A DNA stretch of 64,000 nt from Desulfosediminicola flagellatus. GTDB lineage: Bacteria > Desulfobacterota > Desulfobulbia > Desulfobulbales > Desulfocapsaceae. Position 1 is the first letter of the stretch. Every line of letters begins with the position of its first letter. Below are positions 18,632 through 27,329 of this stretch, one piece after another. The stretch is taken from NCBI RefSeq assembly GCF_005116655.2, contig NZ_CP050698.1, positions 3,929,501 to 3,993,500 on the forward strand. Direction: 5' to 3'. Under the pieces are notes generated by a model. That model was not told the origin of the DNA. It did no database searches and was given only the letters and a program-made list of their open reading frames with translations. The position numbers and the translations under genes were made by a program.

Positions 18632-18838
18632 TTAATCTATTCTAATAATTTTGACTTGATGTCCAACCCAATCAGGCGGTAGATAGATCCTGCCGCTGTT
18701 ACCACTGGACCGGACAGTTTTCTCAAGCATCTCCTCGCCGTAAACTTCGAATTTCACCTTAGTATGGGCAACATTCGATTCGCCAGCAGGTTCACTGGTA
18801 ACTTCATCATTGTGTTTATCTTTCACTTTTCTGTCCAT
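18632..18838 (-). CDS. small DUF2080-like protein (AbrB-type fold suspected)
   Basis: A 68-residue protein whose second half (VKFEVYGEEMLEKTVRSSG, NSGRIYLPPDWVGHQVKII) resembles the DUF2080 family, short proteins common in archaea and often listed as transposon-encoded. The SGNSGRIYLPPDWVG part resembles the strand-turn-strand of AbrB/MazE-type DNA-binding proteins, where G-[NS]-S-x-R-[IV]-x-L-P is diagnostic. The charged N-terminal 25 residues look disordered. It lies 16 bp upstream of the GNAT gene. It could regulate that gene or act as a partner in a toxin-antitoxin-like pair; neither is shown. Confidence 0.65.
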   Translation of the reverse strand: MDRKVKDKHNDEVTSEPAGESNVAHTKVKFEVYGEEMLEKTVRSSGNSGRIYLPPDWVGHQVKIIRID

Positions 18839-19077
18839 TGCTGCTTTCCAATCAGCAACCCCATCCCTTACCAGATGTAAACTGTTACATAATAGGGATC
18901 AGGATTCCCAGTATCTATACTGTTAACATATATCACTTTTCTGTGAATTCCAATCATTTAGCCTTTAACCTAACATACTTAACTGGGGGAAATCCAGAAA
19001 TATTACAATCACTGAACTTTCTATCACGACAACCGCATCAAAAACTGAATCAATGCCCCCCCAATCAAATTTTCTTC

Positions 19078-19246
19078 TTAACTATTCAGCAGCACCCCAT
19101 CTGACCATGATCTGATCACTTTGCATACTGATATCAAATTCTACGCTTATCTGCCAAATCGAGCCGTTTATGTCCATATGGTGCATCACTGACCAGTTAT
19201 AGATCTCGAAACTGGCTAATTTCATGCCATTCGCTGACGAGTTACT
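19078..19246 (+). mobile_element. IS66-like miniature element with 8-bp target duplication, copy 1
   Basis: The left end TTAACTATTCAG (19078-19089) and right end ending GAGTTAC (to 19246) are imperfect inverted repeats. TTTTCTTC flanks the element exactly on both sides (19070-19077 and 19247-19254), an 8-bp target duplication typical of IS66. The first 45 bp match the copy at 39556. It is 169 bp long with no gene. It sits 16 bp before the operator motif of the CaiB-like gene. Confidence 0.85.
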
Positions 19247-19261
19247 TTTCTTCTTGACTTC

Positions 19262-19310
19262 ATTGTAGCTACAATGTAACTTTTAGCTATGTTGCAGCTA
19301 CATAACATCT
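19262..19310. promoter_or_regulatory. tandem operator-like palindromes before the CaiB-like gene
   Basis: CATTGTAGCTACAATGTAAC (19262-19281) contains the perfect palindrome ATTGTAGCTACAAT. A second, weaker site, ATGTTGCAGCTACATAACA, follows at about 19290-19308. These are the clearest copies of the motif that also precedes the units starting at 8397 and 16768. Confidence 0.7.
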
Positions 19311-19387
19311 ATTTTGTAATCATCATGGCTCTGGGCATTTGAATCGAGAACTTCAAGAAAGCACGCATACACATCGAGAGGATACAC

Positions 19388-20719
19388 ATGGAAAGATGGC
19401 AAAATGTAGAACGCGTTCCAGCTCCCGCAATAATCCCAACCTACGGACCACTTTCGGGAATGAGGGTTTTGTTGACAGGTAGTGTTGTTGCTGCACCTTT
19501 TGCGGCAAGCTTACTGGCAGAATATGGAGCTGAGGTTATTCATGTCGAGCGGCCGAAAGTAGGAGACCCCTATCGTGGGCAATCCCCTATCATCATGAGA
19601 GGCAGTAGCGACAAAGAGCCTTTCGTAATTGCCGGGCCGGAGATCCCTGCTGACCAGAAAGTCAGTACAGCCTGGATACAGGAAGGCAGAAACAAACTGA
19701 GCCTGACCCTTGAAGTAAACATGAAAATTCCTGAAGCCAGAGAAATCTTCCTAAGCCTGATCAAAAATTGCGATGTCTGGATGGAAAACATGGTCTGGAC
19801 CGAAAAACTCGGAATCACGGATGGCATGTTGTTCGAGGTTAATCCCAAACTGGTTATCGCCCACGTCAGTGGTTTTGGCAGACCTCAATTCGGCGGAGTA
19901 CCTGAGGAGTGTGATCGACCATCGTACGATCCTATCGGCCAGGCTGAAGGCGGCTATATGTTTGTTAATGGTTTTCCTGAACCGAGCCCACCGTCCCATG
20001 CCAGTTCATTCATCAATGACTACCTGACAGCCTCATTTTGTGTAAATGCTATTCTCATGGCATTCAGACATGCAGAAAAAACCGGTGAAGGTCAATCAGT
20101 TGATGTTGCTCAGATAGAATCAATGAGCAAAGTTTTAAATGATGCTTTTGTAAATTACTTTCAGCTTGGCATAGTCAGGCAGCGCGCCGGAAACAGAGTA
20201 CCTATTTTCCAGCCAGGCAATCTTTTCAAAACTCAAGACGGTTACCTCTACCTTGGTGCTTTCGGACCGGCGGTCTATAACCGTGCGCTAACGGCAATGG
20301 GTATAGATACGGAAAAATTCCCCCATGCAGAGGCAGGTAGTTCAAGAGAAGCAATCAACTCAGAAATTGGTCTTCAGCTCAACGCCGAGATCGAAAACTG
20401 GATGACATCCAGAACTTCGGAGGAAGGAGCGCAGCAATTGAAAAAGAACAAGGTCCCCTGCGCTATTCCTAAGACGATCGAAGATCTGGCAGCCAGTAAG
20501 CATTACCAGGAACGTGGTAATTTTATAGAATACACCGATCAAACTCTCGGCAAAACAGTCAAGGGTTTCGGTTTTGGTCCAAAGATGAGCAGAACAAGTC
20601 CTGATGTATGGCGCGGAGCACCAACACTAGGCCAGGATACAGAAGCGATCCTCAGTAAGGTTGCCGGTTATAGTAAAAGTGAAATTGAGAATTTCAAGGG
20701 TAAAGGTGTCATCGATTAA
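19388..20719 (+). CDS. family III CoA-transferase, CaiB-like
   Basis: A 443-residue formyl-CoA transferase/CaiB superfamily member that moves CoA between carboxylates via an aspartyl-CoA thioester. GPLSGMRVLLTGSVVAAPFA and LAEYGAEVIHVE give the Rossmann half. NPKLVIAHVSGFG and the C-terminal VWRGAPTLGQDTEAIL resemble L-carnitine CoA-transferase CaiB closely. The catalytic Asp is probably Asp211 in INDYLTA. An insertion of about 30 residues follows the first beta-alpha unit. Strong operator palindromes precede it. It would activate the imported acid cheaply by exchange with a product acyl-CoA. A carnitine- or betaine-type acid is one candidate, but no crotonobetaine-specific gene is present. 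Confidence 0.88.
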   Translation: MERWQNVERVPAPAIIPTYGPLSGMRVLLTGSVVAAPFAASLLAEYGAEVIHVERPKVGDPYRGQSPIIMRGSSDKEPFVIAGPEIPADQKVSTAWIQEGRNKLSLTLEVNMKIPEAREIFLSLIKNCDVWMENMVWTEKLGITDGMLFEVNPKLVIAHVSGFGRPQFGGVPEECDRPSYDPIGQAEGGYMFVNGFPEPSPPSHASSFINDYLTASFCVNAILMAFRHAEKTGEGQSVDVAQIESMSKVLNDAFVNYFQLGIVRQRAGNRVPIFQPGNLFKTQDGYLYLGAFGPAVYNRALTAMGIDTEKFPHAEAGSSREAINSEIGLQLNAEIENWMTSRTSEEGAQQLKKNKVPCAIPKTIEDLAASKHYQERGNFIEYTDQTLGKTVKGFGFGPKMSRTSPDVWRGAPTLGQDTEAILSKVAGYSKSEIENFKGKGVID

Positions 20720-20747
20720 CCCGTAATTTCATATTGAATCCATCACA

Positions 20748-20770
20748 GGGGTGCCTTCCCGAAGGCACCC
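20748..20770 (+). terminator. hairpin after the CaiB-like gene
   Basis: GGGTGCCTTC pairs perfectly with GAAGGCACCC over 10 bp (20748-20770). No T-tract follows, so it may pause or stabilise rather than fully terminate before the hydrolase gene 30 bp further on. Confidence 0.55.
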
Positions 20771-20799
20771 TGGACCTCAGTTAATTACATCTTAATTCA

Positions 20800-21678
20800 A
20801 TGCATTCCGACACTACACCCAAACTCAAAGCGATCCCATTTAATTGTGACTCCTACATTGTAAACGGGATCAGCCTGAGCTTTTTGGATAGTGGTGGCGA
20901 AAAGCCACCCTTGCATTTTTATCATGCCAACGGCTTTCCTGTCAGCGTCTACCTCCCTTTATTGATAAAGCTCACCAAGCATTTTAGAGTTGTTGGCTTA
21001 AGCATACGAGGCCAGGATTCTCAAACTGCCGGAAACACATCCTGGCATCGGATTGCTGATGATTTAATTGGCTTTTTAGATGCGAAACAGCTAAGCCCGG
21101 TGTTAGGTGTCGGTCATAGCGTCGGCGGCGTAACAACAATGATCGCCGCTGCTAAAAGGCCGGATCTGTTTTCCAAAATCATCCTGATTGATCCAGTCAT
21201 TCATCCTTACAACTCGTTGTTATCACAGGCTGTGATGCGAGTGTTAGGAAAAAAAAGTCGCTTTATGCTGGCACGGTTGGCAAGGGCACGCAGACGCCAT
21301 TGGGCTAACAGGGAGGAAGTTTATAACTATTTCAAAGGTAAAAGCCTCTTTAAGCGCTTCAACGACGAATATTTACGATCATATGTGACCTATGGCGTCA
21401 GACCTTCGGCTTCTGGCGGCATGGAACTCTTATGTCCACCGGAGGCTGAAGCGCGAACTTTTGAAAATTATCCTCTTGATGTCTGGTTCTGGGTACAACG
21501 ACTGAAAACACATGCACTCATCTTACGAGGCGAATACTCAGAAGTATTAACCGATGATTCGGTTAATCGATTTTGTCGCAAAACCACCTCTGCAGAATCC
21601 TGCCTGGTGCAAGGTGCAGGCCACCTCATTCCGATGGAAAAACCTGAAGAGGTTATTGCAATTATCAATGCTAATTGA
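20800..21678 (+). CDS. alpha/beta hydrolase
   Basis: A 292-residue alpha/beta-hydrolase fold protein. HANGFP supplies the oxyanion region, GVGHSVGGV the nucleophile elbow with Ser, LRGEYSEVL the acid region, and GAGHLIPMEKPEEV the catalytic His. It could be an esterase, lactonase or thioester hydrolase. It lies 80 bp after the CaiB-like gene in the same direction but behind a strong hairpin, so co-transcription is uncertain. No lipid or signal sequence is seen, so it is cytoplasmic. Confidence 0.85.
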   Translation: MHSDTTPKLKAIPFNCDSYIVNGISLSFLDSGGEKPPLHFYHANGFPVSVYLPLLIKLTKHFRVVGLSIRGQDSQTAGNTSWHRIADDLIGFLDAKQLSPVLGVGHSVGGVTTMIAAAKRPDLFSKIILIDPVIHPYNSLLSQAVMRVLGKKSRFMLARLARARRRHWANREEVYNYFKGKSLFKRFNDEYLRSYVTYGVRPSASGGMELLCPPEAEARTFENYPLDVWFWVQRLKTHALILRGEYSEVLTDDSVNRFCRKTTSAESCLVQGAGHLIPMEKPEEVIAIINAN

Positions 21679-21712
21679 CGGAACTTTGGCATTCGATTCA
21701 AACTAAATAAAC

Positions 21713-21737
21713 AACCGACCTCAGAGGGGCCGGTTTT
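21713..21737 (+). terminator. terminator after the alpha/beta hydrolase
   Basis: AACCGACC (from 21713) pairs imperfectly with GGCCGGTT (to about 21735), followed by TT. It is 35 bp past the hydrolase stop. Confidence 0.5.
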
Positions 21738-21850
21738 GGATTACGCCTGAAATGGGATAAAATGCTCTCCCTCTAATAGAGGCAAAGGGCGTTGTCCCCT
21801 ATATTTTTCAAAACAGTCGACCCTGCTGTTGATCTCAAGCGTCCTAGTTA

Positions 21851-21883
21851 GCCTCATGTTGAAAATACTTTTCAACATGAGGC
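21851..21883. repeat. perfect 15-bp inverted repeat
   Basis: GCCTCATGTTGAAAA (21851-21865) and TTTTCAACATGAGGC (21869-21883) form a perfect stem with a 3-nt loop. It lies in gene-poor DNA before a signalling-gene relic. It may be the tip of a lost mobile element or a cruciform site; no gene is attached. Confidence 0.7.
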
Positions 21884-22094
21884 ATCAAGCCTTACAGTAT
21901 CGACACAATATCCTCTGCGATAAAGACTTGTCACGTTTCCTTGAAATCACATATAAAAAAGATTCTGACAGACTTGAAAAAGAAGATATAGAAACAATAA
22001 ATAACACTTTTTTTACTACAGATATAAGAACGATCTTGCCAACTAAAGAAGTCAGGTAGATAAGGTTTCGCTCTAAACCAGCTTCAAAATCATC

Positions 22095-22331
22095 AGAGGG
22101 GCTGTCACTTGGGTTGGTTGTATTGTAGATATTACTCAATTTTAAAACACGCAAGAAGAATTGAAGCAGTTGAAGGGCATTTTGCCGTTATGCTCTTTTT
22201 GTAAAAAAATACGAGATGACAAAGGGTGTTGGACTCAAATTGATCATTATATTGCAGAGCATGCAGAAGCTGACATTAGCCAGAGTATCTGCCCGGAATG
22301 TATGCAATATAAATATCCAGAGGTTGATTAA
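22095..22331 (+). pseudogene. C-terminal relic of a PAS-type signalling protein with Cys-rich tail
   Basis: The frame reads GAVTWVGCIVDITQF, a TAA stop, then QEELKQLKGILPLCSFCKKIR and on to ICPECMQYKYPEVD, ending with TAA at 22331. This is the end of a PAS/PAC domain followed by the CxxC...CPEC tail often found on kinases and GGDEF proteins of sulfate reducers. The internal stop and lack of a start or catalytic domain show it is broken. Upstream fragments (21829-22059) may belong to the same dead gene. Confidence 0.75.
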
Positions 22332-22602
22332 AAACTGAAAGCTGAAGCGCGCTGATCACCTCACTGCCAGGGTTCTGGGCTATCTATTTTTAAAATGAAA
22401 TTTTCAGTAAACAAAACACGAGTTATCGTCTAATCAGTTACCCTTTAGGCTTACCTATTAAGTTTGAAGATAGTCAGCCTCCATTATGGCCATGAACTCC
22501 AACAGATAAACACCTGTAAAGATGAGACTTTCATCCTCAGTTGAATGTTCGCCGTATGACGTAACATATCAAGAGCAACCAATGAATATACCGTAACGTC
22601 AA

Positions 22603-24624
22603 CTACCTATGCAATTCAAGGTAAACAGCTTCTGCAAGATTTTCTTTAGTATACGGTTTGTTAAGGAGTTTGCCTGCGCCTAACTGAAGAGTCGTTTTGA
22701 CATCATCACTCTCTGAAAAACCACTTATTATTATTGCTTTTATGCCCGGATGAATCTTCATTACCTGCTCATAGGTCTGTCTGCCATTCAGCCCCGCACC
22801 CATAACCATATCCAGCAACAGGAGGTCAACACGTTGTTTCTTTAAAAATTCTATCGCCTCCTCCCCTGAGGAAACAGAATAAGGTGTATAACCGAAAGAC
22901 TTCAAAAATTGAGTTGCAATGTCACGCTGCTGCAACTCATCATCCACAATCAGCACAGTCTCTCCCTGCCCTCGATATGCTTTCTGTGACAACTCTACTT
23001 CCGGCAATGCAGCCTCCCTCTTAGTGCAGGGAAAATAGAGGGTGAAGACCGTTCCACTCTCTCCGGCGCTAACTCCCAACCCGCCATTGTGATCCTGAAC
23101 AACATTCCAGACTACGGCAAGACCAAGCCCGGTACCGCTCCTACCCAGCTCTTTTTTTGAATAGAACGGTTCAAAAATATGTTCCAGCTCATAGGCAGGG
23201 ATTCCCTTACCAGAATCATGAACTGAAAGGACTGAATAGACACCTTTTCTTATTTTCCCATATGGTGTTTCCAGTATGTCAATATCCTCGACACTGGTAG
23301 CTAGTGTAATGTTGCCAATACCGGACATTGCCTCCACGCCGTTTACAACCAGATTCATAAGGCACTTTCTGATATGGATAATTGAACAGGAAATATTGTG
23401 TAAATGAGGATCCAGTTCCAGCGAATAGGTAAAATCAGGATATTGCTCCTGGAGATTTTTAAACTCCGGCGATGCCACATATTCGTGTATCAGGTCATTT
23501 AGATTAGCAACAGATCTTGGTGCGGCGACACCTCGCGCCACCATCAGGAGATCTGCAACAACCTCAGCGGCGCGCAACCCTGCATCCTTCATTGGTTTGA
23601 TATATTTATGCAACGGACTGTCTTCGGGCAGCTGGTGTTGCATCAACTCCGGATAATTAATCAAACCCGACAGGATATTGTTCAAATCATGTGCGACGCC
23701 ACCCGCCATCATGCCAATGGATTTCATTTTCCGATCACGATTCAGCTGTTCTTCAAGGGCCAATCGCTCTGTAATGTCAACCATAACTATTCGTGCACCG
23801 GTCACAGTATCGTTTCTTAGAATAGCTGCGGCTTTGATAAGAACCGAAAAGCTACTTCCGTCACTGGCATGCACTGTATATTCATTTTTCTCCTGCTCCC
23901 TGCCTGAAGTGATTGATTCTAAATCAATCACGTCCTTTTCAGCCGGTTTCATATCAAGCAGATCAAAAAAATTATGAACTGAAGTGCTGAGGTCTGCAAG
24001 ACCAAAACGATTTATGGCAATTGCATTGGCAAAAACAATAGTACCCTCCGCATCTGTTTCAAATACCATTTCAGGAAGTAAATTCACCAGTTCATGATAT
24101 CGTTTAGTGCGTTCAAACACCTGTTGTTTGAGGAGTCTTCTATTAATAGAAAGATAAATGATAAAAATCGCTGTGAGAACAAGAAAAAACTGGAGAAAAA
24201 AGGCGGTTATTAATGGATAGATATCTCTAACTAATTTCTGACCATGGATCAGCCCTATAATCTCGCCATGATAAACAATGGGAGCAGAATGATTTCTCAC
24301 CTGAATTATCTTTAATCGGGCAAGAACGCTATCAATGTCTGAAAGGCTGGAATGCCCATCTACCAAAATTGATATGTTCTTGCCAATTATCACTCCTATC
24401 TCTTTGTAATATTCTGTTTTTTGAACAAGCTGCAGATAGGATCTCATGCCGGTTGTATCAAGATTCCATGCATCATAGGATATAATTTCAGCATGAATCC
24501 TGATCTGTTCAGCATCATTCTCGCGGTTTGTATGCCAATACCAATAGGCAAAACTACCATATATTACGAAGAACAGCAGTACCCCTAAACTGATCAACTG
24601 TTTCTTTTTACCGTAGAAAGTCAT
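22603..24624 (-). CDS. hybrid sensor histidine kinase with receiver domain
   Basis: A 673-residue membrane sensor kinase. One membrane helix lies near 11-30 and a second near 135-160, bounding a sensor of about 100 residues. A PAS domain follows (about 180-300; LPEMVFETDAEGTIVFANAI). The dimerisation/phosphoacceptor box is MAGGVAHDLNNILSGL. ATPase motifs include GKGIPAYELEHIFEPFYSKK and GTGLGLAVVW. The C-terminal receiver (about 550-673) begins VLIVDDE and has LLLLDMVM with the phosphoacceptor Asp. The family normally passes phosphate to a separate output regulator, which is not encoded nearby. The adjacent solute-binding protein may supply its signal. No conspicuous ribosome site is seen. 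Confidence 0.92.
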   Translation of the reverse strand: MTFYGKKKQLISLGVLLFFVIYGSFAYWYWHTNRENDAEQIRIHAEIISYDAWNLDTTGMRSYLQLVQKTEYYKEIGVIIGKNISILVDGHSSLSDIDSVLARLKIIQVRNHSAPIVYHGEIIGLIHGQKLVRDIYPLITAFFLQFFLVLTAIFIIYLSINRRLLKQQVFERTKRYHELVNLLPEMVFETDAEGTIVFANAIAINRFGLADLSTSVHNFFDLLDMKPAEKDVIDLESITSGREQEKNEYTVHASDGSSFSVLIKAAAILRNDTVTGARIVMVDITERLALEEQLNRDRKMKSIGMMAGGVAHDLNNILSGLINYPELMQHQLPEDSPLHKYIKPMKDAGLRAAEVVADLLMVARGVAAPRSVANLNDLIHEYVASPEFKNLQEQYPDFTYSLELDPHLHNISCSIIHIRKCLMNLVVNGVEAMSGIGNITLATSVEDIDILETPYGKIRKGVYSVLSVHDSGKGIPAYELEHIFEPFYSKKELGRSGTGLGLAVVWNVVQDHNGGLGVSAGESGTVFTLYFPCTKREAALPEVELSQKAYRGQGETVLIVDDELQQRDIATQFLKSFGYTPYSVSSGEEAIEFLKKQRVDLLLLDMVMGAGLNGRQTYEQVMKIHPGIKAIIISGFSESDDVKTTLQLGAGKLLNKPYTKENLAEAVYLELHR

Positions 24625-24689
24625 GACAATGGCGTCTCACATACGTTAGGTTCAGGCTAAGACAAAATCGCTATTCTCAAACTCTTCGG

Positions 24690-24812
24690 AATTTTCAAAA
24701 AATAATGCTGCAGGTAAGCGAAGATTCCGATATCAATTATATGGCTGTGCGTATTTTTTTAGAAAATGTCTCAATTTTGACTAAAATTCCTATTCTTTGA
24801 CAGCCTCCTAGG
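24690..24812. repeat. CTAG-associated repeat, family B, inverted copy
   Basis: Read on the minus strand it begins CCTAGGAGGCTGTC (24812-24799), continues to GCACAGCCATATAATTGATATC, then GGAATCTTCGCTTACCTGCA (24728-24709). This order matches the copies at 9.2 and 13.2 kb. It fills the gap between the hybrid kinase and the solute-binding protein genes. Confidence 0.6.
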
Positions 24813-24823
24813 CTGAAAATGCC

Positions 24824-25573
24824 TTATAACGAGTATTTTTTTACTATTTCCTGATATTTTTTAGTCTTCTTAAACTTCTTTAACGCGCGTGCAAATTTGG
24901 TATGGAGTTCTCCATTTCCCGAAACTCTAGAGAAACCTATATACAATAATTCATTGTTGATATGAGGTGACAAAAAACGAATTTCTTCAGCTACCGCCTG
25001 TTTTTCAGCATAGTATTCGATCACGCTTCGATTCCCGACACCTACATCAAAGCGACCGTATACCAGCATCTGTATCAGATGCTCTTCATTCGAAGTGGGT
25101 ACTTTTATAAACGCCGAATAATTATCAAATTTTTCGCCATAACTGTAGCTATCAACCACGCCGATCGTGTACGAGTTGAGGCTTTCATAGTCGCCTGAAA
25201 AATTGATATTTCGCCTTTTTAGCGTGAAAAACGAATTTGTCTCTTGAGCAATATCCAGATTATCGAAATAGAGATAAGCCTCGCGTTCAATTGTTCTAAA
25301 CAACGGCATAACCGCGTCAACATCCCCCTGTTTAGCATTGGCCAACATCCGTTTCCAGGGGAATGCCTGATAGCTGATATTCAGATCAATCGTAGTTGCC
25401 ACCTGATTGACTACTTCAACACAAAAGCCTGTTACCTCACCATTTTCTTCAAAATAGTACGGTGGATACCCAGTACTTACACCAACCGTTATCTTCTGGG
25501 CAGCATGACAAACCTGCCCAGTTCCTGTAAACACAATTGAAACAAGCAATGCAATATACACACACGTTTTCAT
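24824..25573 (-). CDS. periplasmic solute-binding protein, family 3 (amino acid type)
   Basis: A 249-residue protein with a cleavable signal peptide (first 24 residues, ending CHA-A). VGVSTGYPPYYFEENGEVTGFCVEVV is the classic opening of SBP_bac_3 proteins, which bind amino acids or small carboxylates. No permease or ATPase genes adjoin it, and it stands between a sensor kinase and a GGDEF protein. It may therefore be a ligand sensor or orphan receptor rather than a transport component. A family B repeat lies directly downstream. Confidence 0.88.
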   Translation of the reverse strand: MKTCVYIALLVSIVFTGTGQVCHAAQKITVGVSTGYPPYYFEENGEVTGFCVEVVNQVATTIDLNISYQAFPWKRMLANAKQGDVDAVMPLFRTIEREAYLYFDNLDIAQETNSFFTLKRRNINFSGDYESLNSYTIGVVDSYSYGEKFDNYSAFIKVPTSNEEHLIQMLVYGRFDVGVGNRSVIEYYAEKQAVAEEIRFLSPHINNELLYIGFSRVSGNGELHTKFARALKKFKKTKKYQEIVKKYSL

Positions 25574-25706
25574 GTGATGAGCTCTCTTGCATAGTAAAAA
25601 AAACAGAAGCCTTTCTCAGAAAGCCCTGTCTTCAATCTGAGTTTCACAATTTCCAGCAGACTTCTCAACAACCCAATCGAAAGATCAACTAACACCTGTT
25701 GAGATA

Positions 25707-27329
25707 TCATGGAATATCTGCAAATTTGTAACAGTTTTTCCCTTGCTCCTTCGCCGCATACATTGCATTATCAGCAGCATGAATGAGTGAGGTCATCTCA
25801 ACGTCGCTGTCTCCTAAAGCGATACCGATTGATGCTGACACATCAACCTCACCATCTACAATATCAAAGTGAAGATGCAACTGGTCGAGAATTGTCTCAG
25901 CTATCTGGCCGATCTCAAATCTATCTTCTGCATCCAAAAGCAGGACGACGAATTCATCTCCCCCATAACGCCCAACGGTATCACTTTCACGCACAGCTCC
26001 TTTTAAGCGGCTTGCAACCTCCACAAGAAGCTGATCTCCGGCGATATGCCCAAGGCGGTCATTGATTATTTTGAACCCATCAAGATCAATAAACAGTAGA
26101 GCAACGCCCTTCTTACTCCGTTTACTCAGCTGCAGAGCTTTATTCAATCTGTCCATAAAGAGGCTGCGATTTACAAGACCGGTAAGAGAATCATGCGTTG
26201 CCATATATCGAAATTTTCTTTCCAGCGCCCTTCTCTCATTCATTTCCGCATGGAGCGCAGAGGTTCGCTGCTCAACGCGTTCCTCCAGGTTTGATCGGGC
26301 ATCTTCAACCTGATGAGCCATATCATTAAAACTCGAACAGAGTTGCGTTAACTCTAGGACAGCAGATTCTTCACTGATTTTTGCGCGCATTCCAGGTGAG
26401 CTGGTAGCTAAGCGTTCAGCAGCCTTGACGGTAGAGAGGATTGGCCTGCTTATAACTCTGGAGAGCCACCTGCCGATGAGCATTGAAAACAAAAAACCAA
26501 GAGTACAAACAACAAGAGCTACCTTTCGTACCACTGCTGCACGTTCTACAAGCTCGGATAGCGGCTGCGGGATCATTACCCCCCAACCGGTTGACGGCAC
26601 GAATGAATATCCCGCTACCATATCTGCTTTCATTGCCGGAGAATAAAACTGAATGACACCGGTTTTACCACGCATCATCTCCTTAGCTGGCGGTAGGATA
26701 GAGATATCTTTCATTGTAGCCTGCCATTCTGGTTTCGGGTGAGCTATCAAATGACCTTTATGATCGATAATCGCAGCATGCCCCTTCTTTCCAAAGGTTA
26801 CTGCCCGCTGCACTTCGATGATATAGTTCGTCGAGAGATTACCCAACACTCCCCGCCCCTCGCCGTCCTGCCAGTACAAATAGATGCAGGGAGAACCGGA
26901 ACGACTCGGCAGCACACCGGTTATCTTAATATTACCGACCTCGCGCCATTGCTCATTTTTGAGCAGATCCGGAACACCCATTTCCGGTATCTGGTCACTA
27001 CTCCCATAATGGTATGTATCGACCTGTCCAGAACTATCAACTCCTACCAATAGTGTTATACCTATACTTTCGAGAAGATACACATGGGCTGCAGCCAATT
27101 CATAGTCAAGATGAGTACTGATATCAACCATCACAGCTTCAATATCTATTGAATACCTGCTCAGCGCACCTGTGAGATTGCGTGCAAGTAAAAGATGACG
27201 TTCACGCACTGAGTTCCTTTCCTGAGCAAACGCATTCTGCTGTATCCAAATGGCAAGAAAGACCACAGGTACAAGAGCAGAAAAAGCGAACATCCAAAAA
27301 AGAGCTGTTCTTAGCTTGATCTTCATCAT
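25707..27329 (-). CDS. membrane diguanylate cyclase (Cache-HAMP-GGDEF)
   Basis: About 540 residues. An N-terminal membrane helix (LFWMFAFSALVPVVFLAIW), a periplasmic double-Cache-like sensor, a second helix (VALVVCTLGFLFSMLIG), a HAMP linker and a coiled coil lead to a GGDEF domain. The active site GRYGGDEFVVLL is intact, and HDSLTGLVNRSLFMDRL and IDLDGFKIINDRLGH are standard, so it should make cyclic di-GMP. The I-site RxxD upstream of GGDEF reads RESD, suggesting product inhibition. I use the ATG at 27329; an ATG at 27326 and a GTG at 27341 are alternatives, and none has a strong ribosome site. Confidence 0.92.
   Translation of the reverse strand: MMKIKLRTALFWMFAFSALVPVVFLAIWIQQNAFAQERNSVRERHLLLARNLTGALSRYSIDIEAVMVDISTHLDYELAAAHVYLLESIGITLLVGVDSSGQVDTYHYGSSDQIPEMGVPDLLKNEQWREVGNIKITGVLPSRSGSPCIYLYWQDGEGRGVLGNLSTNYIIEVQRAVTFGKKGHAAIIDHKGHLIAHPKPEWQATMKDISILPPAKEMMRGKTGVIQFYSPAMKADMVAGYSFVPSTGWGVMIPQPLSELVERAAVVRKVALVVCTLGFLFSMLIGRWLSRVISRPILSTVKAAERLATSSPGMRAKISEESAVLELTQLCSSFNDMAHQVEDARSNLEERVEQRTSALHAEMNERRALERKFRYMATHDSLTGLVNRSLFMDRLNKALQLSKRSKKGVALLFIDLDGFKIINDRLGHIAGDQLLVEVASRLKGAVRESDTVGRYGGDEFVVLLLDAEDRFEIGQIAETILDQLHLHFDIVDGEVDVSASIGIALGDSDVEMTSLIHAADNAMYAAKEQGKNCYKFADIP

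Larger units (their letters stand above)
18839..19387. other. regulatory region holding an IS66-like miniature element and an operator motif
   Basis: About 550 bp between divergent genes. An IS66-type solo element occupies 19078-19246 and an operator-like repeat lies at 19262-19310. Nothing else is recognised in 18839-19069. Confidence 0.6.

Noticed and set aside
17287..20719. A complete carnitine (cai) pathway
   Set aside because: The CoA-transferase resembles CaiB, but no CaiT-type carrier, CaiD or CaiA-type short acyl-CoA dehydrogenase is present, so the substrate cannot be named.
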